Origin: Actinomadura meyerae
Lineage (GTDB): Bacteria; Actinomycetota; Actinomycetes; Streptosporangiales; Streptosporangiaceae
DNA length: 64,000 nucleotides
NCBI RefSeq assembly: GCF_900188445.1
Contig: NZ_FZOR01000008.1
Location: 124,001-188,000, forward strand
Reading direction: 5' to 3'
The notes under the pieces are model-generated. The model was not told the DNA's origin. It searched no databases and saw nothing but the letters and a program-made list of their open reading frames with translations. Positions 16,985-25,894 of this stretch are shown here, piece by piece. Made by a program: the position numbers and the translations under genes. Within the stretch, counting starts at the first letter, position 1. The number at the start of each line of letters is the position of its first letter.

Positions 16985-17272
16985 ATGACCGATCCTGAAG
17001 TGCACGCCAAGCTCGACGCCCTCACCGATCAGGTCACCGCGCCCGCCGGCGTCCTCGGCGGCTCCGCCGAACCGGTTGAGGCCCGCCGAGCGGCCATGCC
17101 GGACCGGCTCACTGCGGCCGACGTCACACGCGCCGGGTTCGCCATGACGAGGCTTGCCTCGGGTTACAGCGTCGAGCAGGTGGACGCCTTCCTCGACCGC
17201 GTCGCCGAGGAGATCGCGACGCTTACGGCCGAGCGCGACGAGGCCCGCCGCGAGCGGGACGCGCTCAGCTAG
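16985..17272 (+). CDS. Small DivIVA-domain protein
   Basis: A 95-residue protein. Residues about 39-95 form a DivIVA domain (LTAADVTRAGFAMTRLASGY, then VEQVDAFLDRVAEEI) leading into a charged coiled coil that ends abruptly at residue 95. The N-terminal 35 residues are not recognisable. Full DivIVA/Wag31 proteins are much longer and direct polar growth; short accessory versions are frequent in actinomycetes. ATG at 16985 follows AGGAGGGG. It is the last gene of the islet, before a convergent core hydrolase gene. It likely shares a transcript with the preceding chimeric ORF. Confidence 0.72.
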   Translation: MTDPEVHAKLDALTDQVTAPAGVLGGSAEPVEARRAAMPDRLTAADVTRAGFAMTRLASGYSVEQVDAFLDRVAEEIATLTAERDEARRERDALS

Positions 17273-17305
17273 CAGGAACGCACAGGCACTCGCCTGGCCG
17301 CGCCC

Positions 17306-18124
17306 TCAGGCCCCGGCGGGGCCGAGGGCGCGGTCGATGAAGGCGGTGACGTCGGCGAGGACCTCGTCGCGGTTGGTCTCGTTGAACACCTCGTGGCGGG
17401 CGCCCGGGTAGATCCGCTCCGTCAGGTCGTCCCCGCGGATCGCCTCGATGCCGGTGCGGGTGTCGGCGGGCCGGACGAGCTCGTCGGCGCCGCCGTGCAC
17501 GTACAGGACCGGCAGCCTCCCGAGCGATCCGTGCTCGTCGACGCGGCGCAGGGCCGCGTCGAGGGCCTCGACGGTCGCCTTCTTGAAGGGGCCGTGCCAC
17601 ACCAGCGGGTCGGCGCCGTACGCCTCGCCCACGGCGGGGTCGCGCGACAGCGTGGCGGTGTCGATGGGCGCGTCCGGCATCTCCGCGAGGGGGAGCAGCT
17701 CGTCGACGGCGTGCCAGCGGCCGAGCACCGGCCCCGACAGCACCAGCGCGGCGAGTCCGGCGCCGTGCAGCTGCGCGTACCGGGCCGCGATCAGCCCGCC
17801 CATCGAGTGCCCGATCATGACGGCGGGCAGGCCGGGGTGGTCGCCGCGCGCCGACTCCACGACCGTGCGCAGGTCGGCGACGACGTCCTCGTAGTCCTCG
17901 ATCAGCACGCGCTCGCCGGCGGACCGGCCGTGGCCCATGTGGTCGGGCCCGCACACGACCGCGCCGTGCCGGACGAGGACGTCCGCGACGTGGTCGTAGC
18001 GGCCGAGGTGCTCGCCGTACCCGTGCACGAGCACCGCGATGTAGCGCGGCTCGCCGCCCGCCCAGATCCGGGCGGTGACCGCGCCCCGCGTCCCCGCGAA
18101 CTCCCACTCGCGTACCGCCGTCAC
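17306..18124 (-). CDS. Monoacylglycerol-lipase-like alpha/beta hydrolase
   Basis: A 272-residue serine hydrolase of the lysophospholipase/monoglyceride lipase type: VLVHGYGEHLGRYDHVA (oxyanion region), GPDHMGHGRSAGER, and nucleophile elbow GHSMGG; Asp in VHGGADELV and a late His in PGARHEVFNE complete the triad. Such enzymes release fatty acids from monoglycerides. GTG at 18124 with GGGAGG five bases upstream starts the conserved part; longer in-frame extensions are not supported. Divergent from moaA. Confidence 0.85.
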   Translation of the reverse strand: MTAVREWEFAGTRGAVTARIWAGGEPRYIAVLVHGYGEHLGRYDHVADVLVRHGAVVCGPDHMGHGRSAGERVLIEDYEDVVADLRTVVESARGDHPGLPAVMIGHSMGGLIAARYAQLHGAGLAALVLSGPVLGRWHAVDELLPLAEMPDAPIDTATLSRDPAVGEAYGADPLVWHGPFKKATVEALDAALRRVDEHGSLGRLPVLYVHGGADELVRPADTRTGIEAIRGDDLTERIYPGARHEVFNETNRDEVLADVTAFIDRALGPAGA

Positions 18125-18266
18125 TCCGGCCTCCCTGATGCTCGACGCAACGTCACAGTCCAACGCGATGCGCCGGATCGTCAACCACCGCAATAGTCTG
18201 GTGGAACCGACCGCAAACTCCGGCGGGCCGCGAACCCCGGCCGCCGGCCAGCAGGAAGGGGCGCCC

Positions 18267-19256
18267 GTGCTGGTCGACACCTTCGGCCGTACCGCGACGG
18301 ACCTGCGGGTCTCGCTCACCGACCGCTGCAACCTGAGGTGCTCCTACTGCATGCCCCCGGAGGGGCTGGACTGGCTGCCCAAGCCGGAACTGCTCACCGA
18401 CGACGAGGTGGTCCGGCTGGTCGGCCTCGCCGTCCGGGACCTCGGCGTCACCGAGGTCCGCTACACCGGCGGCGAGCCGCTGCTGCGCCGCGGCCTGCCC
18501 GGCATCGTCGCGCGGACGGCGGAGCTGTCCCCGCGCCCGCAGATCTCCCTCACCACCAACGGCATCGGCCTCGACCGGCTGGCGGGGCCGCTGGCCGAGG
18601 CGGGCCTGGACCGGGTGAACGTCTCCCTCGACACCCTCGACCGCGCCACGTTCCGGCGGCTCGCGCACCGCGACCGGCTCGGCGACGTCCTGGCGGGCCT
18701 CGCCGCCGCGCGCGGCGCCGGGCTGGAACCGGTGAAGATCAACGCGGTGCTGATGCGCGGGGTCAACGACCACGAGGCCGTGCCGCTGCTGCGGTTCTGC
18801 CTGGAGCACGGCTACCGGCTGCGGTTCATCGAGCAGATGCCGCTGGACGCCCAGCACGGCTGGACCCGGGAGAACATGGTCACCGCGGACGAGATCCTGG
18901 ACCGGCTGTCGGCCGAGTTCGACCTCGCCCCCGACGAGGCCCACGACCGGGGCAGCGCCCCCGCCGAGACGTTCCTGGTCGGCGGCGGCCCGGAGACGGT
19001 CGGGGTGATCGGCTCGGTGACCCGGCCGTTCTGCGGCGCCTGCGACCGGGTGCGGCTCACCGCCGACGGGCAGGTCCGCAACTGCCTGTTCGCGACCGAG
19101 GAGTCCAACCTGCGGGACGCGCTGCGCGGCGGCGCCACCGACACCGAGCTGGCCGACCGGTGGCGCAAGGCCGTCTGGGCCAAGCGCGCCGGGCACGGCA
19201 TCGACGACCCGTCGTTCCTGCAGCCCGCCCGGCCCATGTCGGCGATCGGCGGCTGA
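18267..19256 (+). CDS. moaA: GTP 3',8-cyclase MoaA
   Basis: Radical SAM enzyme for the first step of molybdenum cofactor synthesis, converting GTP to 3',8-cyclo-7,8-dihydro-GTP. The 329-residue protein has the N-terminal CNLRCSYC cluster, the YTGGEPLLRRGLP motif and the C-terminal second cluster CGACDRVRLTADGQVRNCLF, and ends with the essential Gly-Gly tail (AIGG). GTG at 18267 follows AGGAAGGGG. It is directly followed by mobA-like GTG at 19257 with no gap. The cofactor would serve the FdhD-dependent formate dehydrogenase suggested elsewhere in the window. Confidence 0.95.
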   Translation: MLVDTFGRTATDLRVSLTDRCNLRCSYCMPPEGLDWLPKPELLTDDEVVRLVGLAVRDLGVTEVRYTGGEPLLRRGLPGIVARTAELSPRPQISLTTNGIGLDRLAGPLAEAGLDRVNVSLDTLDRATFRRLAHRDRLGDVLAGLAAARGAGLEPVKINAVLMRGVNDHEAVPLLRFCLEHGYRLRFIEQMPLDAQHGWTRENMVTADEILDRLSAEFDLAPDEAHDRGSAPAETFLVGGGPETVGVIGSVTRPFCGACDRVRLTADGQVRNCLFATEESNLRDALRGGATDTELADRWRKAVWAKRAGHGIDDPSFLQPARPMSAIGG

Positions 19257-19811
19257 GTGGAGTTCGACGCGGTCCTCCTCGCCGGGGGCCGGGCCCGCCG
19301 GTTCGGCGCCGACAAGCCCGCCGCCCGGGTCGGCGGACGCGCGCTCATCGAGTGGACGGCCGCCGCGGCGTCCGGCGCGTCCCGGCTGATCGTGGTCGGG
19401 CCCCCGCGCGACGTCCTGCCGGGCGCCGTCGTCGTCCGGGAGGACCCGCCCGGCGCCGGCCCGGTGCCCGCGCTGCGCGCCGGCCTCGCCGAGGTCCGCG
19501 CGCCGCGGCTGGCGCTGCTGGCCGCCGACCTGCCGTTCCTGCGCCCCGGGCACCTCGACCGGCTGCTGGCGGCGACGGCGGACCGGCCCGGCGCCCTGCT
19601 GCTGGACGGCGACGGCCGCGAGCAGTGGCTCGCGGGCTGCTGGCGCGCCGCCGACCTGCGCACCGCCCTGGACGGCTACGAGGGCGCGTCCCTGCGCGGC
19701 CTCCTCGGCCCGCTCGGCCCGGCCGGGATCGCGCTGCCGGCGGGCGAGCGCCCCGCCTGGTACGACTGCGACACCCCCGAGGAGCTGGCCGCCGCCGAGC
19801 GGCTGCTTTGA
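19257..19811 (+). CDS. mobA: MobA-like molybdenum cofactor guanylyltransferase
   Basis: A 184-residue nucleotidyltransferase with the N-terminal signature LAGGRARRFGADKPAARVGG that binds GTP, and the LLAADLPFLRPGHL metal-binding Asp block. It attaches GMP to Mo-molybdopterin to form MGD, the cofactor form used by formate dehydrogenase and nitrate reductases. The GTG start directly abuts the moaA stop codon, so the pair is translationally coupled. A general NTP-transferase is an alternative, but the moaA context favours MobA. Confidence 0.85.
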   Translation: MEFDAVLLAGGRARRFGADKPAARVGGRALIEWTAAAASGASRLIVVGPPRDVLPGAVVVREDPPGAGPVPALRAGLAEVRAPRLALLAADLPFLRPGHLDRLLAATADRPGALLLDGDGREQWLAGCWRAADLRTALDGYEGASLRGLLGPLGPAGIALPAGERPAWYDCDTPEELAAAERLL

Positions 19812-19861
19812 TCGTGCGAGAGTGGGCAGGTGACGTCCCGACCACGCGTGAAGGGGGAGCC

Positions 19862-20149
19862 ATGTCGGTGCTGGAGGACTGGATCAACGCGGCGTGCCTC
19901 GAACTGGGCCTGGAGCGCGGCGACATCGACCAGAGCCTGATCCTGGACCTCGCCCGCGACGTCGCGCACGGCGTCGCGCGGCCCGGCGCGCCGCTGACGG
20001 CGTACCTGCTGGGCCTCGCGGTCGGGCGCGGCACGCCCGCCCGGGACGCCGCGGCCCGGCTCACCGAGATGGCCGAGGCGTGGCGCGAGCGCGCGCCGGA
20101 GCCGGAGGTGCCCGGCCCGGCGGGGGAGCCCGTCCTCGACGACGCCTAG
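19862..20149 (+). CDS. DUF6457-type conserved small protein
   Basis: A 95-residue soluble protein beginning MSVLEDWINAACLELGL, with the pattern D-x-x-L-I-L-D-L-A-R-D-V-A-H-G-V-A-R-P and A-P-L-T-A-Y-L-L-G-L-A-V-G-R. This family in actinomycetes is commonly next to mobA/fdhD and molybdoenzyme genes. Function is unknown; its position as third gene after moaA-mobA suggests a role in molybdenum cofactor or formate dehydrogenase maturation. ATG at 19862 follows AAGGGGGAG. Its stop overlaps the convergent gene by 4 bp. Confidence 0.75.
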   Translation: MSVLEDWINAACLELGLERGDIDQSLILDLARDVAHGVARPGAPLTAYLLGLAVGRGTPARDAAARLTEMAEAWRERAPEPEVPGPAGEPVLDDA

Positions 20150-20409
20150 CCTCCGGCCCGGCCGTCCCCGTCCCCGGCCGGCGGCGCGTCGCGGTCGGCG
20201 ACCGGCACGACGTCCTTGAGGAAGTCGCGGCGGGACAGGAACGCCGACAGGCTCTCGCGGTGCTCGTCGCAGGCCAGCCAGATCTTCCGCCGGTCCGGCG
20301 TGTGGATCTTCGGGTTGTTCCAGCGGAGCGCCCACACGGCGCCCGCTCGGCAGCCCTTGGCTGAGCACAGCAGTTCGTCGGGGCCGGTCCCCGGGGCCGA
20401 GTCGGTCAT
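20146..20409 (-). CDS. Small Cys/His-rich conserved actinobacterial protein
   Basis: An 87-residue soluble protein with C-S-A-K-G-C near the N-terminus, then W-N-N-P-K-I-H and W-L-A-C-D-E-H, a spacing of Cys and His that could hold one zinc ion. The middle S-L-S-A-F-L-S-R-R-D-F-L-K segment is helical. Similar small proteins are widespread in Streptomyces-type genomes without a firm function. ATG at 20409 begins the conserved part. It converges with the DUF6457 gene and is divergent from the exporter at 20490. Confidence 0.65.
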   Translation of the reverse strand: MTDSAPGTGPDELLCSAKGCRAGAVWALRWNNPKIHTPDRRKIWLACDEHRESLSAFLSRRDFLKDVVPVADRDAPPAGDGDGRAGG

Positions 20410-20489
20410 CCCGCCACTGTGGCACAGCCGGGCGGGAGGGCCGCCCCCGCCCCGTGTTTCACCCGGTGATCTCCGGATAGGACGCCGCA

Positions 20490-21923
20490 GTGCCGACACA
20501 GCCCGCGCAGGCCCCGCGACAGGGCGGTGACGGCGCCCGCCGGTGGCGGGCGCTGTCGGTGTGCCTGGTCGCGGCGTTCATGACCCTGCTGGACGTCAGC
20601 ATCGTCAACGTGGCGCTGCCGTCGATCCGGTCGGGCCTGGACGCCTCCGACGCGCAGCTCCAGTGGATCCTGTCGGGGTACGCGCTGACGTTCGGGCTCG
20701 TCCTGGTCCCGGCGGGGCGGATCGGCGACGCCCGCAGCCGCCGCGCGGTGTTCATGGCGGGCCTCGCGCTGTTCACGCTGGCGAGCGCGGGCGCGGGGAT
20801 GGCGCCGACGATCCTGCTGCTCGTCCTCGCCCGGCTCGTGCAGGGCGTCGCGGGCGGCATCCTCAACCCGCAGGTCGCGGGCCTCATCCAGCAGCTGTTC
20901 CAGGGCGCCGAGCGGGGCCGCGCGTTCGGCGCCCTCGGCGCCGTCATCGGGATCGCGACGGCCGTCGGGCCGCTGCTCGGCGGCGCGCTGATCGCCCTCG
21001 GCGGCGACGCCGAGGGCTGGCGGTGGGTGTTCTACGTCAACGTCCCCGTCGGCGTCGCGGCCCTGTTCCTGGCGTGGCGGCTGCTGCCCGCCCCCGTCTA
21101 CGGCGAGCGGCAGGGGCTCGACCCGCTCGGCGTCCTGCTGCTCGGCGCGGGCGTCGTGTCCGTGCTGCTGCCGTTCGTGCAGGAGCGGCAGTGGCACGGC
21201 GGGCCGACATGGCTGCTCGTCCTCGCCGGCGCCGCGCTGATCGCCGTGTTCGCCTGGTGGGAGCGGCGGGCGCGGACGCCGATGGTGGACCTGCACCTGT
21301 TCCGGCTGCGCTCCTACGCGCTCGGCTCGGCGATCGCGCTGCTGTACTTCGCCGGGTTCACCGCCGTCTTCTTCATCTTCACCCTCTACCTGCAGAACGG
21401 CCTCGGGTACAGCGCGCTCGGCGCGGGCCTCGCGATCACGCCGTTCGCGGTCGGGTCGGGGCTCGCCTCGGCGGCGGGCGGCCGGGTCGTGACCCGCTAC
21501 GGCCGGCCGCTCGTGGCGGCCGGGCTGGTCGTCGTGCTGGTCGGCCTCGGCGCCGCGTGGCTGGCCGTCGAGCTGCGCCCCGGCTCGGGCGTGGCGTGGG
21601 CCACGGCGGCGCCGCTGCTGGTCGCCGGGCTCGGCAGCGGCCTGGTCATCGCCCCCAACCAGACGCTGACGCTGTCGGAGGTCGACTACACCGAGGGCGG
21701 CAGCGCGGCGGGCGTCCTGCAGACCGGCCAGCGGGTCGGCACCGCGATGGGCGTCGCGGCCGTCGGCGCGGTGTTCTTCGCCACCCTGGCGACCACGGAC
21801 GGGGAGTGGGCGACCGCCTTCCGGCACGGTCTCCTCGTCGTCCTGGGGTTCGTGGCGGCGGCGCTGGCGGCGGCCGTCGCCGACCTGGCCGCCGGCCGCC
21901 GCCGGCGCCGCCCCGCAAGCTGA
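20490..21923 (+). CDS. MFS exporter, EmrB/QacA (DHA2) type
   Basis: A 477-residue transporter with about 14 helices. Helix 1 ends in the DHA2 signature LLDVSIVNVALPSI; loop 2-3 reads AGRIGDARSRRAVF; helix 5 has the GPLLGG antiporter motif. It probably exports drugs or metabolites by proton antiport. GTG at 20490 follows an AGGA. No adjacent regulator. It converges with the kynurenine genes, with a 28-bp gap. Confidence 0.9.
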   Translation: MPTQPAQAPRQGGDGARRWRALSVCLVAAFMTLLDVSIVNVALPSIRSGLDASDAQLQWILSGYALTFGLVLVPAGRIGDARSRRAVFMAGLALFTLASAGAGMAPTILLLVLARLVQGVAGGILNPQVAGLIQQLFQGAERGRAFGALGAVIGIATAVGPLLGGALIALGGDAEGWRWVFYVNVPVGVAALFLAWRLLPAPVYGERQGLDPLGVLLLGAGVVSVLLPFVQERQWHGGPTWLLVLAGAALIAVFAWWERRARTPMVDLHLFRLRSYALGSAIALLYFAGFTAVFFIFTLYLQNGLGYSALGAGLAITPFAVGSGLASAAGGRVVTRYGRPLVAAGLVVVLVGLGAAWLAVELRPGSGVAWATAAPLLVAGLGSGLVIAPNQTLTLSEVDYTEGGSAAGVLQTGQRVGTAMGVAAVGAVFFATLATTDGEWATAFRHGLLVVLGFVAAALAAAVADLAAGRRRRRPAS

Positions 21924-21951
21924 CGGACTCGGCCCGGCCGGCCGGCCGGGG

Positions 21952-23271
21952 TCAGCCGCGCCGCCGCCGGACGGACCGTGCGGCGCGCAGCGCCAGCCCG
22001 AGCCCAGCGGCGCCGGCCGCGACGGCGGCGCCGAGGGCCAGGTTCTGGCGCCTGATGCGGGCCGGGATGTCGGCGTACGGCATCGTCGAGAACGACACCA
22101 GCTCGTAGCGGGACACGTAGCGCCCGGCGAGGCGCCGCTCGAGCGCGTGCGTCGCGGCCTGCTTCGCCCGGTACACCGGGGACGACACCCGGTCGCGCAT
22201 CTCGATGAAGTTGTCCAGGGCCATCTCGGCGATCGCGTCGGTGTTGGCCTTGCGCCGCTCCTGGTAGAGCGACAGCGCGCGCCGCCAGTCGCCGCCCGCC
22301 TCGGTGAGGCACCGGTCGATCTCGATGCAGTCCTCGAACGCGCAGTTGGCGCCCTGCCCGAAGAACGGGACGATCGCGTGGGCGGCGTCGCCGAGCAGAC
22401 CGACGACCGCGCCGTCGCCGTACCGGGTCCACGGCCAGCACCGCACGGTCACCAGCGACCCGACCGGGTTCTGCGCGTAGTCGTCGGCCAGGCCCGGCAT
22501 CAGCCCGGCGACGTCCGGGTAGTGCTCGGCGAAGTGGGCGGTGATCTCGGCCGGGGACGTGAGCGCGTCGAAGTCGCCCTTCGGCCAGAACAGCGTGCAG
22601 GTGAACGACCGGTCCAGGTTCGGCAGCGCGATCATCATCGAGGTGCCGCGGGGCCAGATGTGCAGGGCGTCGGGGTCGAGCGCGAACTCCCCGTCGCGCG
22701 GCGGGACCGTCAGCTCCTTGTAGCCGTGCTCCAGGAAGTCGGCGTCGTGGTCGAACCCCAGCGACCGGCGGACGGCGCTGTACGCCCCGTCCCCGGCCAG
22801 CACGACATCGGCGGGCTCAGGGTCGGCGCCCTCGAACAGCAGCGCCCCCGCGTCGACGTCCACGCCGGTGACGCGCTGGGAGAACCGCAGGGTCACCCCC
22901 GGCGTGGCCTCGGCGGCGTCCAGCAGCGACCGGTTCAGCTCGGCGCGGCTGATGGAGTTGATGGCGCGCTCGCGGTCGGCGCTGTAGGGCTGGAAGTTCT
23001 GCGCGCCCGGCAGCGGGTGCACCATCCGCCCGTGCATGGGCAGCGCCTGCTTGAGGGACCGGTCGCGCAGCCCGACCTGCTCCAGCGCGGCGAGGCCGCG
23101 GGCGGAGACCGCCAGGTTGATCGAGCGGCCCCGCTCGGCGCCCGCGACGCGCGGGTCGGGGCGCCGCTCGTACACCGTGACGGGGAGGCCGCGCCGGCCC
23201 AGCAGCACCGCCAGCAGCGCCCCCGCCAGGCCCGCCCCGACGATCGCGACCCGCTCCGCGTCACCCGCCAT
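21952..23271 (-). CDS. kmo: Kynurenine 3-monooxygenase
   Basis: FAD/NADPH-dependent hydroxylation of L-kynurenine to 3-hydroxykynurenine. The 439-residue protein has VAIVGAGLAGALLAVLL (FAD), VYERRPDPR with RSINLAVSARGLAAL, the DG-motif VVLAGDGAYSAVRRSL and GLLGDAAHAIVPFFGQGANCAFEDC, all typical of KMO. The C-terminal about 30 residues are a hydrophobic segment followed by RRRR, like the membrane anchor seen in other KMOs. Its start overlaps the stop of the upstream dioxygenase gene by 11 bp, so the two are translationally coupled. Confidence 0.9.
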   Translation of the reverse strand: MAGDAERVAIVGAGLAGALLAVLLGRRGLPVTVYERRPDPRVAGAERGRSINLAVSARGLAALEQVGLRDRSLKQALPMHGRMVHPLPGAQNFQPYSADRERAINSISRAELNRSLLDAAEATPGVTLRFSQRVTGVDVDAGALLFEGADPEPADVVLAGDGAYSAVRRSLGFDHDADFLEHGYKELTVPPRDGEFALDPDALHIWPRGTSMMIALPNLDRSFTCTLFWPKGDFDALTSPAEITAHFAEHYPDVAGLMPGLADDYAQNPVGSLVTVRCWPWTRYGDGAVVGLLGDAAHAIVPFFGQGANCAFEDCIEIDRCLTEAGGDWRRALSLYQERRKANTDAIAEMALDNFIEMRDRVSSPVYRAKQAATHALERRLAGRYVSRYELVSFSTMPYADIPARIRRQNLALGAAVAAGAAGLGLALRAARSVRRRRG

Positions 23272-24061
23272 GGACGGGGGCCTCCTCGATCTGCGAGCGG
23301 ACCTCCCACAGGTCGGGGAAGGCGGGCGCGAACAGCGTGCGGCGCAGGTAGTCGGCGCCGGCCGAGCCGCCGGTGCCGAGCTTGGCGCCGATCGTCCGCT
23401 CGACCATCTTCAGGTGCCGGTACCGCCACTCCTGGACGCCCTCGTCGACGTCGACCAGCGCCTCGCAGACCTCGGCGGCCGCGCCGGACTCGTCGGCGTA
23501 GGCGGCGAGGAGGGCCTTCTGGACGCCGGGGTGCGGCTCCCAGGCGGCCGAGGTGTCCCGGTCGAGGGCCTCGCGCGGGACGGGGAACCCCTGGCCGTCG
23601 AGGTAGCGCAGCAGCGAGTCGAACAGCGACGGGCGGGCCACCGCGGCGCGCAGCCGCTCGTCGTCGCGCAGCACCGACGCGGGGAACGCGCGGCGCCCGA
23701 GGACGGCCTCGATCTCGCGGAACTGCTCGCTCTGGAAGCCGCTGGAGCTGCCGAGCACGTCGCGGAAGGCGGCGAACTGCCGGGGCGTCATCGTCTCCAG
23801 GACGTCCAGCTGCCCGACGACCGTCTTGAGGATCTTGGCGATGCGGCGCGCGGTGTGCAGCGATCCGCCGCTGTTGCCCTCCTCCAGCCGGCGTTGCAGC
23901 AGTGCGGCCTCGTGCAGTATCTGCTTGAACCACAGCTCGTAGACCTGGTGGATGATCACGAACAGCAGCTCGTCGTGCGCCCGGGTCTTCGGCTCCTGGC
24001 AGGAGAGAAGATCGTCGAGCCGCAGGTAGCCGCCGTACGTCATTGTCGGCGAATCCGCCAT
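23261..24061 (-). CDS. kynA: Tryptophan 2,3-dioxygenase
   Basis: Heme enzyme opening the indole ring of tryptophan to N-formylkynurenine. The 266-residue protein has the TDO signatures Y-G-G-Y-L-R-L-D-D-L-L, HDELLFVIIHQVYELWFKQI (with the substrate-contacting His and Phe), the FAAFRDVLGSSSGFQS block and the distal WRYRHLKMVERTIG containing the heme-ligand His. Two ATGs are adjacent; the second (24061) has the better distance to GAGGAGG. It forms an operon with the monooxygenase. Kynureninase and formamidase are not obvious nearby. Confidence 0.93.
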   Translation of the reverse strand: MADSPTMTYGGYLRLDDLLSCQEPKTRAHDELLFVIIHQVYELWFKQILHEAALLQRRLEEGNSGGSLHTARRIAKILKTVVGQLDVLETMTPRQFAAFRDVLGSSSGFQSEQFREIEAVLGRRAFPASVLRDDERLRAAVARPSLFDSLLRYLDGQGFPVPREALDRDTSAAWEPHPGVQKALLAAYADESGAAAEVCEALVDVDEGVQEWRYRHLKMVERTIGAKLGTGGSAGADYLRRTLFAPAFPDLWEVRSQIEEAPVHGG

Positions 24062-24196
24062 CATGCCTCCTCGCGACATAACGGGTGTGAGCCGCAGCAT
24101 AGGGGATCGTTCCCGGCGACCCCGGAAACGGGTGCCGCCGCCGGACGCCGCCCCCTACGATCAGAACCCGGTTCGGTATCGCGGAGAGGGTCCCGG

Positions 24197-25300
24197 ATGG
24201 GCGAGATCGTCAGGGAGTTCGTGGGGCTGCCGTCGCCCCTGGCCGGCCGGGCGGGCGCGGGCGGCCACCCGTGCCAGGGCGTCTACCACCGGCCCGCGGG
24301 CGAGCCGCCGCGGACGGCGTTCATCGCCGCGCACTACAACGTCGACTTCTCCGAGCACTACCTCGCCGAGCACCTCGCCGCCCGCGGCTACGGCTTCCTC
24401 GGCTGGAACACCCGCTTCCGCGGCAACGAGGCGTACTTCTTGCTCGACCACGCCCTGGCCGAGATCGGCGAGGGCGTGCGGTGGCTGCGCGAGCGGGCCG
24501 GCGCCGAGCGGGTCGTCCTGCTCGGCAACTCCGGCGGCGGCTCCCTGATGGCCGCCTACCAGTCTCAGGCCGTGGAGCCGAACGTCGTGCCGGTCGCGGG
24601 GATGCGCCCGGTCGCCGCCATCGAAGACCTGCCCGCCGGGGACCTGTTCGTCGCTCTCGCCGCGCACTCCGGCCGCCCCGAGGTCCTCACCGCCTGGATG
24701 GACCCGTCGGTCACCGACGAGACCGACCCGCTGTCGGCCGACCCGTCCCTCGACCCGTTCGACCCCGCGAACGGCCCGCCCTACAGCCCCGAGTTCCAGG
24801 CCCGCTACCGCGCCGCCCAGCGCGCCCGCAACGAGCGCATCACCGACTGGGTCCTCGACAGGCTGGACGCCCTGAAGGGGACCCGGGCCCGCGACGCCCT
24901 GTTCAACGTGCACCGCACCTGGGCGGACCTGCGCATGATCGACCCCTCGATCGAGCCGTCCGACCGGGAGCCCAACCGCTGCTACCTCGGCGAGCCCGCC
25001 AAGGCCAACTACGGGGTGTTCGGCATCGGCTCCACGTGCACGCTGCGCACCTGGCTGTCGATGTGGAGCCTGCGCACCTCCCAGTGCACGGCCGCGCCGC
25101 ACCTGGCGCGCGTGAGCGTCCCGTCCCTGGTGATCCACGCCACCGCCGACGAGTGCGTCTACGAGAGCGACGCCCGCGCGATCTTCGATGCCCTCGCGGC
25201 GCCCGACAAGACCCTCGACCACATCAAGGACACCCACTACCTGCCCGACTCGCGCCCGCGCGCCGCCTACCTGATCGACGCCTGGGTCCGCGACCACTGA
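24197..25300 (+). CDS. Alpha/beta hydrolase
   Basis: A 367-residue hydrolase: AHYNVDFSEHYLAEHLA near the N-terminus, nucleophile elbow GNSGGG, and HATADECVYESDAR plus a late His in IKDTHYLP giving the Asp and His of the triad. It lacks a signal peptide. Divergent from the tryptophan dioxygenase gene, so a link to kynurenine metabolism (for instance formylkynurenine hydrolysis) is conceivable but the family is larger than kynurenine formamidases and the assignment is not supported by a motif. ATG at 24197 follows GGAGAGGG. Confidence 0.75.
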   Translation: MGEIVREFVGLPSPLAGRAGAGGHPCQGVYHRPAGEPPRTAFIAAHYNVDFSEHYLAEHLAARGYGFLGWNTRFRGNEAYFLLDHALAEIGEGVRWLRERAGAERVVLLGNSGGGSLMAAYQSQAVEPNVVPVAGMRPVAAIEDLPAGDLFVALAAHSGRPEVLTAWMDPSVTDETDPLSADPSLDPFDPANGPPYSPEFQARYRAAQRARNERITDWVLDRLDALKGTRARDALFNVHRTWADLRMIDPSIEPSDREPNRCYLGEPAKANYGVFGIGSTCTLRTWLSMWSLRTSQCTAAPHLARVSVPSLVIHATADECVYESDARAIFDALAAPDKTLDHIKDTHYLPDSRPRAAYLIDAWVRDH

Positions 25301-25329
25301 CCCCGCCGGGCGTCACCGGCCGCCGGCCG

Positions 25330-25845
25330 TCACCGCGGCGGGCCCTCGCCCTCGGGCAGGTCGCCGGCGCAGACGCGGACCGGCCGCAGCACCGCGGTGA
25401 TCTCGGCGGCCTGGGCCGCGGGAAGGTCGGCGATGCCGAAGTCGGACTCGTTGAGCGCCGCGGTGGCCTCCTCGGCGAGCTCGCGGCCGGCCGGGGTGAT
25501 GGTGGCCAGGACGACCCGGCGGTCGCCGGGGGAGGGGGCCCGGCCGACGAGGCCGCGCCGCTCCAGGCGCCCGATCACGTTGGTGACCGACGCCGGGTGC
25601 ACCATGAGGCGTGTGCCCATCTTCCCCATGGGAAGGGTCCCGGTGCGGGCGAAGGCGAGCAGGCGCAGGGCCTCGTAGGCGGCGAACGTCAGCCCGTAGG
25701 GCTTGAGGACGGCCTCGATGCGGCTCAGCAGGAGCTGCTGGGCGCGCATCACGGAGGTCACGGCCGCCATGTGGTCGGCGTGCTCGGGCCAGCGCGCGCT
25801 CCACTGGCGGTGGGCCTCGGCGATGGGGTCGGGGGTGTCGGGCAC
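25330..25845 (-). CDS. MarR-family transcriptional regulator
   Basis: A 171-residue winged-helix repressor: LKPYGLTFAAYEALRLLAFA, the recognition-helix region MGTRLMVHPASVTNVIGRLE and the wing RRGLVGRAPSPGDRRVVLATIT. It is divergent from icmF, and a perfect 19-bp palindrome (25895-25913) lies between. Such arrangement points to autoregulation and control of icmF by an acyl-CoA or acid ligand. Start is GTG at 25845; an in-frame GTG 36 bp further upstream is also possible. Confidence 0.9.
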   Translation of the reverse strand: MPDTPDPIAEAHRQWSARWPEHADHMAAVTSVMRAQQLLLSRIEAVLKPYGLTFAAYEALRLLAFARTGTLPMGKMGTRLMVHPASVTNVIGRLERRGLVGRAPSPGDRRVVLATITPAGRELAEEATAALNESDFGIADLPAAQAAEITAVLRPVRVCAGDLPEGEGPPR

Positions 25846-25894
25846 CGCAACACCGTATGCCGTCTTGACGTGATCGCGCACGGAAACTATTTTA

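Noticed and set aside
24197..25300. Hydrolase as the missing kynurenine formamidase
   Set aside because: It is divergent from the tryptophan dioxygenase and lacks a formamidase-specific motif; length and elbow fit a general alpha/beta hydrolase.
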